A DNA stretch of 64,000 nucleotides from NCBI GenBank assembly GCA_002840155.1, contig PGZH01000008.1, forward strand, positions 1 through 64,000, read 5' to 3'. A program made the position numbers and the translations under genes. How positions within the stretch are numbered: the stretch's first letter is position 1; every line of letters begins with the position of its first letter. This DNA comes from Gammaproteobacteria bacterium HGW-Gammaproteobacteria-13. GTDB lineage: Bacteria; Pseudomonadota; Gammaproteobacteria; Pseudomonadales; Pseudomonadaceae. Below the pieces are notes generated by a model that was given only the letters and a program-made list of their open reading frames with translations, had not been told where the DNA came from and made no database searches. This document shows, piece by piece, positions 27,314-35,487 of the stretch.

Positions 27314-28348
27314 ATGAGTTCGTCCGAATCCATCGTCGAAACCTTTACCGGCTGGGCCGCCAAAGCCCCCGGTGCGCCCCTCGAACCGCACACTTATGAC
27401 CCCGGCCCGCTCGGCGCCGAAGAAGTCGAAGTGGCGGTGGAATACTGCGGCATCTGCCACTCCGACCAGTCGATGATCGACAACGAATGGGGCAATGCGC
27501 GCTACCCCTTTATCCCCGGCCATGAAGTGGTCGGCAGCGTGGTGCGCCTCGGCCCACAGGCGCGCGGCCTCAAGCTCGGCCAGCGGGTGGGCATCGGCTG
27601 GTACAAGGGCAGCTGCATGCACTGCAGCTCCTGCATGGAAGGTTCGCACCAGCTGTGCGGCACGGTAAAACCGACGATTGTCGGCAGCAACGGTGGTTTC
27701 GCCGACCGCCTGCGCAGCCACTGGGCCTGGGCCGTGCCGCTTCCGGACGGCCTCGATCCAGCCCTGGTCGGCCCGCTGTTCTGCGCCGGCTCCACGGTGT
27801 TTAGCCCACTGCTGGATTTCGATGTGAAACCCACCGACAAGGTCGGCGTGGTCGGCATCGGCGGCCTCGGCCACCTGGCACTGGGCTTCCTCAATGCCTG
27901 GGGCTGCGAAGTCACCGCCTTCACCTCATCGCTGAGCAAACAGGAAGAAGCCAAACGCCTGGGCGCACACAAGGTAGTGGCTTCCACCGACAGCGCGGCG
28001 TTGAAAGCGATTTCCGGCAGCCTGGATGTCCTCCTAGTGACCGCCAGCGCTGACCTAGACTGGAACGCCATGCTCGGCACCCTGCGCGGCAAGGGCCGAC
28101 TGCATTTTGTCGGCATCGTGCCCAGCGCGATCCCGGTGCATGTATTCAACCTGATCCCGAAACAGAAGAGCCTGTCCGGCTCGCCCGTTGGTTCACCGGC
28201 GAATATGGCGAAAATGCTCGAATTCTGCGCACGTCATCAAATCCTGCCGCAGGTCGAGCACTTCCCCATGAGCAAGGTCAACGAGGCCATCGACCACCTG
28301 CGCGCCGGTAAAGCGCGCTACCGCGTGGTGCTGGACGCCAGCAAGTGA
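27314..28348 (+). CDS. Zinc-dependent alcohol dehydrogenase (YahK/CAD-like)
   Basis: Medium-chain dehydrogenase of 344 residues that reduces aldehydes or oxidises alcohols with NADP(H). Catalytic zinc residues lie in CGICHSD (Cys45) and GHEVVG (His70, Glu71), and structural zinc Cys are 101, 104, 107 and 115. The Rossmann motif is GIGGLGHLA (about 180-188). It resembles the cinnamyl-alcohol-dehydrogenase-like YahK group. Substrate unknown. It is followed by a terminator. Confidence 0.9.
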   Translation: MSSSESIVETFTGWAAKAPGAPLEPHTYDPGPLGAEEVEVAVEYCGICHSDQSMIDNEWGNARYPFIPGHEVVGSVVRLGPQARGLKLGQRVGIGWYKGSCMHCSSCMEGSHQLCGTVKPTIVGSNGGFADRLRSHWAWAVPLPDGLDPALVGPLFCAGSTVFSPLLDFDVKPTDKVGVVGIGGLGHLALGFLNAWGCEVTAFTSSLSKQEEAKRLGAHKVVASTDSAALKAISGSLDVLLVTASADLDWNAMLGTLRGKGRLHFVGIVPSAIPVHVFNLIPKQKSLSGSPVGSPANMAKMLEFCARHQILPQVEHFPMSKVNEAIDHLRAGKARYRVVLDASK

Positions 28349-28352
28349 CAAC

Positions 28353-28386
28353 AGGGGCAAATCAGTCGCATGATTTGCCCCTTTTT
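28353..28386 (+). terminator. Rho-independent terminator after the alcohol dehydrogenase
   Basis: AGGGGCAAATCA, loop GTCGCA, TGATTTGCCCCT then TTTT; a perfect 12-bp stem 5 bases past the stop. Confidence 0.9.
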
Positions 28387-28406
28387 CACCGCCTTATGAG
28401 CCACAC

Positions 28407-28847
28407 ATGCCACACCCGATCGAAACACCCAGCGCCACCGACTTCCCGCGCATGCTTGAAGTGTGGGAGGCGGCCGTACGCGCCACCCATGACTTTCTCG
28501 AAGAACATGACATTCAGCTGCTCAAACCCTTGTTGATCGAGCAGTACTTCCCCCAGGTTCAGCTCAGTTGCATCCGTGGTACAGACGGCAATGTCAGCGG
28601 CTTTCTCGGCTATGCCGAGGGCAAGGTAGAAATGCTTTTCGTTGACCCGCAGCACCACGGTATGGGCATCGGTCGAGCACTGCTCAGCAATGCGGTGGCA
28701 CGCCTCGGCGCGAACCAGGTCGACGTCAATGAACAGAACCCCAAGGCGCTGGGTTTCTACCTGAGCCAGGGCTTCGCAGTAGCAGGCCGCTCACCGCTGG
28801 ATGATGGCGGGCGGCCTTTTCCGATTCTGCACCTGCGCCTCGCTTGA
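28407..28847 (+). CDS. GNAT acetyltransferase, YjaB-like
   Basis: N-acetyltransferase of 146 residues. The acetyl-CoA pyrophosphate-binding loop is HHGMGIGRALL (Q/RxxGxG/A), preceded by the beta strand MLFVDPQ, and the C-terminal part NEQNPKALGFYLSQGF is typical of the YjaB subgroup. Acceptor substrate unknown. It converges on amn with a 4-base gap. Confidence 0.85.
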   Translation: MPHPIETPSATDFPRMLEVWEAAVRATHDFLEEHDIQLLKPLLIEQYFPQVQLSCIRGTDGNVSGFLGYAEGKVEMLFVDPQHHGMGIGRALLSNAVARLGANQVDVNEQNPKALGFYLSQGFAVAGRSPLDDGGRPFPILHLRLA

Positions 28848-28851
28848 TGCG

Positions 28852-30324
28852 TTAGCGGAACGGCGGCTCGTCGAAGCTGCGCAGCTTGCGCGAATGCAGC
28901 GAGTTGAGCTGATTGCGCAGCAGATCCAGCGCAGTGATGCCGATATGCAGGTGCTGGGTGACCGCGCGCTCATAGAAGGCACCGGCCGCACCCGGCAGTT
29001 TGATCTCGCTGTGCAGCGGCTTGTCGGACACGCACAGCAGCGTGCCGTAGGGCACGCGCAGGCGATAACCTTGGGCGGCGATGGTGCCGCTTTCCATGTC
29101 CACGGCCACCGCGCGGGAGAGGTTGATCAACGGCCGCTCCTGGGCCCAGCGCAGTTCCCAGTTGCGGTCGTCGTAGGTCAGCACAGTGCCGGTGCGCAGG
29201 CGCTTCTTCAGCTCATCGCCCTCTTCACCGGTCACCAACTTGGCCGCTTCCTGCAACGCCTGCTGCACTTCGGCCAGGGCCGGCAGCGGGATATGCGGTG
29301 GCAGCACCCGGTCGAGAATGCCGTCGCGGCGCATATAGGCGTGGGCCAGCACGTAGTCGCCGATGGTCTGCGACTGACGCAGGCCGCCGCAGTGACCGAT
29401 CATCAGCCAGCAATGCGGACGCAGCACGGCCAGGTGGTCGGTGATGTTCTTCGCGTTGGACGGGCCGACGCCGATATTGACCAGGGTGATGCCGTGGCCG
29501 TCCTCGGCCTGCAGGTGGTAAGCCGGCATCTGGTAACGGTGCCAGATGACGTTCTCGATGATCGCCTGCATCTCGCCTTCGGCCATGCCGCGCTCGATCA
29601 CCACGTTGCCCGGCAGCACCATGCGGTTGAAGCGCGACTCACCGACCAGCATATCCAGACCATGGCGGATAAATTGGTCGACGTAGCGGTGGTAGTTGGT
29701 CAGCAGAATCCACGGCTGCACATGGCGCCAGTCGCTGCCGGTGTAATGCACCAGACGGCGCAGGGAGAAATCCACCCTTGCGGCATCGAACAGCGCCAAC
29801 GGCAGCGGGTCGGTGTTTTCCCAGTCATACAGGCCATCGGCGGTGCCGTCGGTGGCGGCGGATAGGTCGGTGCTGGGGAATACCCGCGCCAGCTCGGCGG
29901 CGGTCACCCCGGAGCCGGCCAGCTCATCGCCCTGCTCGACCACATAGGGATAAGGAATGTTCTGCTGGCTGATGCCCACTTCCACCCGCACGGTGAAGTC
30001 GCTCATCAGCGGGCGCAGCTGCTCCAGCAGGTATTTACGGAACGCCGCCGGATGGGTGACGGTGATGCTGTAGGTACCCGGCACCTGCACCTTGGCGTAG
30101 GCGCGCACGGTGGTCGGCACTTCGCCCTGACACAGGTAGATCAAACGCAATTCGGGGTAGCGAAACTGGCACTGCTGGGCAGCATCGGGTTTGACGCGCT
30201 CTTTCAGGTAGCGCTTGAGCGCCTGGCTAAGGGCGGTGGTCGCCTGCAGGTGCAAGGCGGCCAGACGATCCACCGCTTCTTCAGCGGTGTTAGCGACAAT
30301 AAAGTCATCGGAACAAGGGTTCAC
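28852..30324 (-). CDS. amn: AMP nucleosidase
   Basis: Cytoplasmic enzyme of 490 residues that hydrolyses AMP to adenine and ribose 5-phosphate, controlling adenylate pools. The N-terminal AMP-nucleosidase-specific domain (about 10-190) is followed by a nucleoside-phosphorylase domain with VNIGVGPSNAKNITDHL, MIGHCGGLR and the VDMESGTIAAQGYR segment. Length matches the family (about 485). The 30325-30407 gap holds nothing I could identify. Confidence 0.95.
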   Translation of the reverse strand: MNPCSDDFIVANTAEEAVDRLAALHLQATTALSQALKRYLKERVKPDAAQQCQFRYPELRLIYLCQGEVPTTVRAYAKVQVPGTYSITVTHPAAFRKYLLEQLRPLMSDFTVRVEVGISQQNIPYPYVVEQGDELAGSGVTAAELARVFPSTDLSAATDGTADGLYDWENTDPLPLALFDAARVDFSLRRLVHYTGSDWRHVQPWILLTNYHRYVDQFIRHGLDMLVGESRFNRMVLPGNVVIERGMAEGEMQAIIENVIWHRYQMPAYHLQAEDGHGITLVNIGVGPSNAKNITDHLAVLRPHCWLMIGHCGGLRQSQTIGDYVLAHAYMRRDGILDRVLPPHIPLPALAEVQQALQEAAKLVTGEEGDELKKRLRTGTVLTYDDRNWELRWAQERPLINLSRAVAVDMESGTIAAQGYRLRVPYGTLLCVSDKPLHSEIKLPGAAGAFYERAVTQHLHIGITALDLLRNQLNSLHSRKLRSFDEPPFR

Positions 30325-30407
30325 AGGGCACCTTCCTGGCTGATCTCAATGGCTCTATCTTGCCCTGATCCGCCGCGCTTGCGATAGCGCGGCGTTGCTC
30401 GCGCAGG

Positions 30408-30734
30408 CTACTTGAGCAGCGCTTGCAGATCCTCGGGCAGCGTCTGCGGGGTCAGCGGACCGACCCGGCGTGTACCCGGATTACCCAAGGGAAACAGCCC
30501 CAGCAATGAGCCAAGACTGCCGGGGATGCGCAGCAGTTGCGCCAGACCCTCGGCCCAATCACGCTGACGCCAAGCCCAGGCCAGCATCCATAGGTGGCTG
30601 CGCAGGTGTTCGCTGAAATAGCGCTGGCCGAGAATATGCGCGCGCTCCAGATGGCGCAGCTCGGCAGCGGGGTCAAGGCCGCGCTGGGCGCGGGCCAATT
30701 GGTATTCCTGCCAGAAGGCTTGTTCGCGGGTCAT
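30408..30734 (-). CDS. DUF3703 family protein
   Basis: Protein of 108 residues with the family core HLERAHILGQRYFSEHLRSHLWML and the C-terminal LGNPGTRRVGPLTPQTLPEDL, which I recognise as DUF3703. No membrane segments or catalytic motif. It is in the same orientation as amn but separated by about 80 bases. Function unknown. Confidence 0.75.
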   Translation of the reverse strand: MTREQAFWQEYQLARAQRGLDPAAELRHLERAHILGQRYFSEHLRSHLWMLAWAWRQRDWAEGLAQLLRIPGSLGSLLGLFPLGNPGTRRVGPLTPQTLPEDLQALLK

Positions 30735-30845
30735 GGCAACGCTCCTCTCTATTAAGCTGCGTTGCCAGTCTGCAAGTGCGGGGCGGCCCCCAGGTCAAGC
30801 AACAACAGCTAATCTTCAGCAACCCAATTACCTAGAGGAAAACGC

Positions 30846-31589
30846 ATGCCGCGCGCCCTGCTCACTCTTGTGCTGTGCCTGTTACCCAGTGTTCTGCTGG
30901 CCGATAGCCTGGACGGCCATTACCTGACCACGCTGGACGGCCAGCCAGCCGAAATGCACCTGCGCAGCCAGGGCCAGCAGGTCACGGGGGAATATGTGGA
31001 GGGCGGCAGGTTGCGCCTACAGATCAGCGGCAGCTTTGACGGGCAACTGCTCAGCGCGCAGATCAGCGAAGCGCAATCCGGGCAGTTGATCGCCAATATG
31101 AATGCCACCTACGCCAACGGCGTGCTCAACACCCATATCGCCGCGCGCAATCCAACGACCGGGGCAACCCTGGAACGCAAGGCGCTGTTCCACCGGCAAA
31201 ACCTTAGTGCTGCAGCGGCCACGCCAAGTAGCAACCCGAGCAGCAACGCAACACGCGACCCGGCACTGATTGGCACCTGGGTGCACGAGAAGATCATCAA
31301 CAGCGGCGGCGCTAGCTTCGCCTCGATGACCACCCAGATGATTCTGCAACTGAGTGATGACGGCAGCGTTTCGCAATGGACACGCAGCGTGGCAGGTGGC
31401 GCCGACTGGAACTACGACAGCCCTGGCGAGCTGCAATACAGCGGTCGCTGGCAGAGCAACAACGGCCTGCTGGAGGTGCAGATGCAGGGCCGCAGTGACT
31501 ACCAGCCCGCCGCCTACTATCGCTTCAGTGACCAGTACCTGGTCACTGAGAGCAATACCGGCAAGCTGATCTGGCAGCGTCGCCGCTAA
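30846..31589 (+). CDS. Secreted protein of unknown function
   Basis: Protein of 247 residues with a signal peptide ending at LLADSL. The mature chain is beta-rich: DGHYLTTLDGQPAEMHLRSQ then a Ser/Asn/Ala-rich linker (about 118-136) and a second domain beginning IGTWVHEKI with SDDGSVSQWTRSV and YSGRWQSNN. The two halves look like lipocalin-type or META-like barrels that report on secreted small domains. I do not recognise a named family. Confidence 0.75.
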   Translation: MPRALLTLVLCLLPSVLLADSLDGHYLTTLDGQPAEMHLRSQGQQVTGEYVEGGRLRLQISGSFDGQLLSAQISEAQSGQLIANMNATYANGVLNTHIAARNPTTGATLERKALFHRQNLSAAAATPSSNPSSNATRDPALIGTWVHEKIINSGGASFASMTTQMILQLSDDGSVSQWTRSVAGGADWNYDSPGELQYSGRWQSNNGLLEVQMQGRSDYQPAAYYRFSDQYLVTESNTGKLIWQRRR

Positions 31590-31593
31590 GTGA

Positions 31594-32274
31594 TCAGGCC
31601 GGCTGGTGCAGACGCGCGTTGAACAACGGCCCGCGGCTATAAGCCGACAGCGCCTTGGCGGCGGCCAGTACACCCAGATCAACCAGTGGCTCGATCAGGA
31701 TCACGCTCATATAGGCCAGACCGAAGCTGCCGACAGCCGCCAGGTTCTCGCCAGAAAAGCCGTTGCCGTAGAACGCCCAGAAGCCGACCCAGGCAACGAT
31801 GCCGCCCTGATAGGCCGTCGACAGCGCCAGCGCCTGCTTGTAGGAGAGGTCCACGTAAGCGGTGCCCGGCGCGATGATGCGCTTGGCCAGCACACTGATA
31901 GCCCACAGCGGCACCAGCAGCGTGGTGACGTTCATGCCGTACTGCGGCAGGTCAAACTGGGCAAACAGCAAGCCCTGCAACAACAGGCCAAGCGCCAGAC
32001 CGATAGCCGTGGCACCGGCACCGAACAGCAGAAGCAGCGTCGAGCCCAGAATCAGATGCACCTCGGAAACGCCCACGGGGTGATGCGGCAATACCTCGAA
32101 GAAGCAGAACACCAGGGCAGTGGTCAGCAGGCTACGCAGCGCTAGGGCGGCAGCGCCACCGTTGCTGCGTACGCTGTCGAGGGCAAGCTTGGCCGTGAGG
32201 CCAAAGGCACCTGCGGCGGTTGCATAACTAAGAAAGAGTTTGGCGCCAGTAACGACTTCGGGTTCGATGTGCAT
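31594..32274 (-). CDS. CbiM-like ECF-type metal (cobalt) permease component
   Basis: Membrane protein of 226 residues with about six helices. It begins MHIEPEVV: CbiM/NikM proteins use the N-terminal amine and His2 to bind the metal, and this M-H-I start is kept. The LPHHPVGVSEVHLILGST segment (about 62-79) supplies further His. No CbiN, CbiQ or CbiO partner is present. A cobalamin riboswitch lies directly upstream on the same strand, so it is probably repressed when B12 is plentiful and supplies cobalt for B12 synthesis (inference). Confidence 0.85.
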   Translation of the reverse strand: MHIEPEVVTGAKLFLSYATAAGAFGLTAKLALDSVRSNGGAAALALRSLLTTALVFCFFEVLPHHPVGVSEVHLILGSTLLLLFGAGATAIGLALGLLLQGLLFAQFDLPQYGMNVTTLLVPLWAISVLAKRIIAPGTAYVDLSYKQALALSTAYQGGIVAWVGFWAFYGNGFSGENLAAVGSFGLAYMSVILIEPLVDLGVLAAAKALSAYSRGPLFNARLHQPA

Positions 32275-32337
32275 AGAGATTCCTGTACCGCGCCCACCGC
32301 GCGATGATCTGGATAGAGGGGATGGGCATAAGCGCCC

Positions 32338-32517
32338 GGCTTCGATGGCAGGTCTCCTGGCTCACGGCTTGACACTGCGCCCGCCTTCCCGACCTTGCGG
32401 TCAGTGGCATCTGGGCGTTATTCACCGTTTACAGTTGCGGGGGCAGCCAGGGCATTGGCGACGTGCGCCGCACCCTGTTCCCTTTTCATCCAGTCGCATA
32501 AATGCGAACCGGAACCA
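32338..32517 (-). ncRNA. Cobalamin (AdoCbl) riboswitch
   Basis: Read on the minus strand it shows, in order, AGGGAACAGGGTGCGG (near 32465-32483), CTGCCCCCGCAACTGTAAA (near 32426-32446), GGTCGGGAAGG and the B12 box GAGCCAGGAGACCTGCC (near 32345-32362). These are the defining conserved blocks of the AdoCbl riboswitch. It ends about 60 bases before the CbiM-like start, consistent with control of that gene. The 5' boundary is approximate; 32518-32567 must hold its promoter or be read through from the thioesterase gene. Confidence 0.95.
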
Positions 32518-32567
32518 TCGGCGGCCACCTTACCCGGCGGCCAAGAGAAATGACAGCGCCAGGCGCC

Positions 32568-32987
32568 TTACGCCGTATGACGCAAGCAGGTAAAGACGCC
32601 ACTGGCATTGGCGCACAGCTGCCCCTGAGCATCATGCAGCGTGGCCTGCACCGCGACCTGCCGCCCCTCGCGCTGCTGCACATGGGCTTCGGTGCGTAGC
32701 GGCAAAGCCGCAAGACCAATCGGGCGCAGGTAATTTACCTGCAGGCTGGCGGTCACATAGACCTCTTCGGCGCTGGCCTGCGAGTACACCGCCAGCCCCA
32801 GCGCCGCATCGAACAGCGTGGCGGTGTAGCCGCCGTGCACTCCGCCGAGCGGATTGAAGTGCACAGCCGGCGGCTGACTGCTGAAGCTCGCCACTCCGGC
32901 TGCCGCCTGCAGCTGAGAGATACCGTAGTCCGTACCGATATCACCGGCCAGCCAGGCCTGTAGCTGCTGAAAAAGACTGGCGTGCAT
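32568..32987 (-). CDS. PaaI-family hotdog-fold thioesterase
   Basis: Protein of 139 residues with the hotdog fold and the signature NPLGGVHGGYTATLFDAALGLAV (about 46-68), in which HGG and the Asp are the usual catalytic region of PaaI-type acyl-CoA thioesterases. It lies 10 bases downstream of aidB on the same strand and is probably co-transcribed, which suggests a role in acyl-CoA turnover. Confidence 0.87.
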   Translation of the reverse strand: MHASLFQQLQAWLAGDIGTDYGISQLQAAAGVASFSSQPPAVHFNPLGGVHGGYTATLFDAALGLAVYSQASAEEVYVTASLQVNYLRPIGLAALPLRTEAHVQQREGRQVAVQATLHDAQGQLCANASGVFTCLRHTA

Positions 32988-32997
32988 GCTCGGCGCC

Positions 32998-34650
32998 TTA
33001 GATCAAATGCGGCGTGCTGCGCGCCACCAGCGCGTCAACATCCAACCCGCGCGGCAAGGTGCCGTAGACCCGACCGCCCTGCCCGCCCAGACGGCTGGCG
33101 ATAAAGGCATCGGACACTGGCGCATTGCCGGCTTCCAACAGCAGCTTGGCTTGCAGCGCCAGGGCTACGCCTTCAGTCAGCTGACGAGCGCGGTACTGAA
33201 TATCGGCGGTATCGCGAAAATCCGCCTGCAGCTTGGCGATATGGGCTTTCAAAAGCGCATCACCATGGCCGTCGCCCAACTCAGCGAACAGCGCATCGAG
33301 CACGCCCGGCTCCTTGGACAGGGCGCGCAGCACGTCCAGGCACTGCACGTTGCCCGAGCCTTCCCAGGTCGAGTTGACCGGTGCTTCGCGGTAGAGGCGC
33401 GGCAGGATGGTGTCCTCGACATACCCGGCGCCACCCATGCATTCGGCGGCCTCGTTGATCATGGCCGGCGCGCGTTTGCAGATCCAATACTTGCCTACGG
33501 CGGTAACCAAGCGGGCGAACTTGTCTTCCTGCTCGTCATGCGGATTGTCCAGCGCTTTGCCCATGCGCATGGTCAGCGCCAGCGCCGCTTCGCTTTCCAG
33601 AGCCAGGTCAGCCAGTACGTTCTGCATCAGCGGCTGTTCGCTCAATACGCGGCCGCCAACCTGACGGTGGGCGCAGTGGTGCGCAGCTTGGGTCAGGGCC
33701 TGACGCATCAGCGCGCTGGAGCCAATCATGCAGTCGAAGCGGGTCAGCGCGACCATCTCGATAATGGTCGGCACGCCACGGCCTTCTTCGCCAACCATCC
33801 AGGCCAGGGCGCCGCGAAACTCCACTTCGCTGGAGGCGTTCGACCAGTTGCCCAGCTTGTTTTTCAGGCGCTGGATATACAACTCGTTACGCGTGCCGTC
33901 CGGGCGGTGGCGCGGCAGCAGAAAACAGGTCAGGCCCTTGGTGGTGTACGCCAGGGTCAGAAAGGCATCGCACATCGGCGCCGAGCAGAACCACTTGTGG
34001 CCGACCAGCTCGTAGGCCTGGCCCGGGCCACCAAGGCCCACCGGGTAGGCGCGGGTGGTGTTGGCACGCACATCGGTGCCGCCCTGCTTCTCGGTCATGG
34101 CCATGCCGATGGTCGCACCGGTTTTCTGCTCAATCGGCAGGTTGCGCGGATCGTATTGAGTCGAGAGGATTTTCGGCAGCCACTTCTCAGCCACATCGGC
34201 CTGCAGCTTGAGCGCCGGCACGCTGGCGAAGGTCATGGTCAGCGGGCACCCGCTGCCGGCTTCGGCCTGGCTGTGCAGGTAACTCATGGCGGCGCGTGCC
34301 ACCTGAGCGCCGGCACGCGGGTCGGTCCAGGGCATGGACGGCAGACCGTGCTCGATGGCTGCGCTCATCAACTGGTGATAAGCCGGGTGAAACTCCACCA
34401 GATCGACGCGATGGCCATAGCGGTCATGGCTTTTGAACACCGGCTTGTTTTCGTTGGCGAGAAAGCCTGCGGCCATCAGCTCACCACCGGCCAACGCGCC
34501 ATACACATCCAGGCGTTGCTCGGCCCAGCCGCCGCCGAAGCGCTTGCTCCACTCCTGCAGCGGCAGGTCGACGCGGTACAGGTTGGCGCCATCCAGCGGC
34601 GGCACCTGGTTGAACACTTCATGGGTTTCGGCGTGTTGGCTGGCATTCAT
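32998..34650 (-). CDS. aidB: AidB-like acyl-CoA dehydrogenase
   Basis: FAD protein of 550 residues in the AidB branch of acyl-CoA dehydrogenases. The family segments AMTEKQGGTDVRANTT (about 198-213), KWFCSAPMCDAFLTLA and ECMGGAGYVEDTILPRLYREAPVNSTWEGSGNV match AidB, whose E. coli member is induced by alkylating agents and binds DNA. The C-terminal extension of about 110 residues beyond the dehydrogenase core is also typical. It is read from the same unit as the TetR gene (4-base overlap), so the operator at 35304-35345 probably controls it. Confidence 0.9.
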   Translation of the reverse strand: MNASQHAETHEVFNQVPPLDGANLYRVDLPLQEWSKRFGGGWAEQRLDVYGALAGGELMAAGFLANENKPVFKSHDRYGHRVDLVEFHPAYHQLMSAAIEHGLPSMPWTDPRAGAQVARAAMSYLHSQAEAGSGCPLTMTFASVPALKLQADVAEKWLPKILSTQYDPRNLPIEQKTGATIGMAMTEKQGGTDVRANTTRAYPVGLGGPGQAYELVGHKWFCSAPMCDAFLTLAYTTKGLTCFLLPRHRPDGTRNELYIQRLKNKLGNWSNASSEVEFRGALAWMVGEEGRGVPTIIEMVALTRFDCMIGSSALMRQALTQAAHHCAHRQVGGRVLSEQPLMQNVLADLALESEAALALTMRMGKALDNPHDEQEDKFARLVTAVGKYWICKRAPAMINEAAECMGGAGYVEDTILPRLYREAPVNSTWEGSGNVQCLDVLRALSKEPGVLDALFAELGDGHGDALLKAHIAKLQADFRDTADIQYRARQLTEGVALALQAKLLLEAGNAPVSDAFIASRLGGQGGRVYGTLPRGLDVDALVARSTPHLI

Positions 34651-35300
34651 GGCTGAGGCTCCTCTTCAGGCAATGGGGCGCCCACGGCGCGTAGACAAAA
34701 GGTGACCAGGGCCTGGCTGACTTCAGCCAGGCTGGGGGCGGGATAACCGGCTTCGCGGGCCGCACGGGCGGGCGGCGACAGTGGGCCGACCAGGGCTTCG
34801 GCGATGGCGCCGACCAGGCAGGCGGCGACCAAGTTGATCTGCTGCACGCGGAACACGCCTTGGGCGACGCCCTCCTGCAGTAATTCGACGAACAGGTCGG
34901 CATAGGCTTCGCGGTAGAACAGGCGTTGCTCGTCGACTTCCGGATCAACCGGCTCGGCGATCAGGGCGAAGGCCAAACGGCGGCTGTCCCAGGCCCGCGC
35001 GGCAAAGCGCTCAAGCCCTGCGGCCAGACGCTGCACCGGGCTGCCAGGGCCACGCACGCTGACCGTCAACGCATCCACCTCACGCTGGCTGGCCACCGCA
35101 AACACCTCGGCCGCCAGGCTGCCCTTGCTGCTGAAGTGGCGGTACAGACTGCCGGTGGCGATGCCGACATCCTCAGCCAGCGCCTGCATGGTCAAGGCAG
35201 CAAAACCGCCCTCAGCAACCCGCACCAGCGCGGCGCTGATGATGCGTTCACGCAGCGCCTGGTCGCGGTCGATACGCAGGGCAGTGGTGCGATAGGCCAT
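34647..35300 (-). CDS. TetR/AcrR family transcriptional regulator
   Basis: Regulator of 217 residues: N-terminal TetR helix-turn-helix (about 18-65, with MQALAEDVGIATGSLYRHFSSKGSL) and a ligand-binding C-terminal domain. It overlaps aidB by ATGA and is the first gene of the unit. A 42-bp perfect inverted repeat lies 4 bases upstream of its start, over its own Shine-Dalgarno AGGA, which strongly suggests autoregulation. The inducer is unknown; an acyl-CoA is plausible from the aidB and thioesterase neighbours (inference). Confidence 0.92.
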   Translation of the reverse strand: MAYRTTALRIDRDQALRERIISAALVRVAEGGFAALTMQALAEDVGIATGSLYRHFSSKGSLAAEVFAVASQREVDALTVSVRGPGSPVQRLAAGLERFAARAWDSRRLAFALIAEPVDPEVDEQRLFYREAYADLFVELLQEGVAQGVFRVQQINLVAACLVGAIAEALVGPLSPPARAAREAGYPAPSLAEVSQALVTFCLRAVGAPLPEEEPQP

Positions 35301-35303
35301 GAT

Positions 35304-35345
35304 CTGAATCCTGATTCACTATTGCTCAAGTGAATCAGGATTCAG
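35304..35345. promoter_or_regulatory. Double-palindrome operator upstream of tetR-aidB
   Basis: CTGAATCCTGATTCAC (35304-35319), a 10-base spacer TATTGCTCAA and GTGAATCAGGATTCAG (35330-35345): the arms are exact complements over 16 bases. Each arm holds its own palindrome TGAATC-CT-GATTCA, so two dimer sites are likely. It starts 4 bases from the tetR ATG and covers the ribosome-binding site. Confidence 0.85.
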
Positions 35346-35439
35346 AGTTTGGCTAAAGGGCGATTCCGGGCACAACAGCGGGCATATTGGCCAGCCGTTG
35401 GCGTATACAACTCAATAACGAATTTACGGTCTCGCGAGC

Positions 35440-35485
35440 TTGAGCCTGTTTTTAACGCAGTAAGGCCGACGCGCAGCAGGTCGTA
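35440..35485. repeat. Remnant of a terminal-inverted-repeat element next to ladS
   Basis: TTGAGCCTGTTTTTAACGC (35440-35458) is identical to 53203-53221 of the complete element at 53117. The following bases retain a weaker match (GCAGCAGGTCGTAG against GCAACGCAGGTAG). It looks like a decayed right half lying between ladS and tetR. The rest of 35346-35487 shows no gene. Confidence 0.5.
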
Positions 35486-35487
35486 GA

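Noticed and set aside
32986-34656. Plus-strand open frame of 556 codons
   Set aside because: It is the shadow of aidB, which has clear acyl-CoA dehydrogenase motifs.
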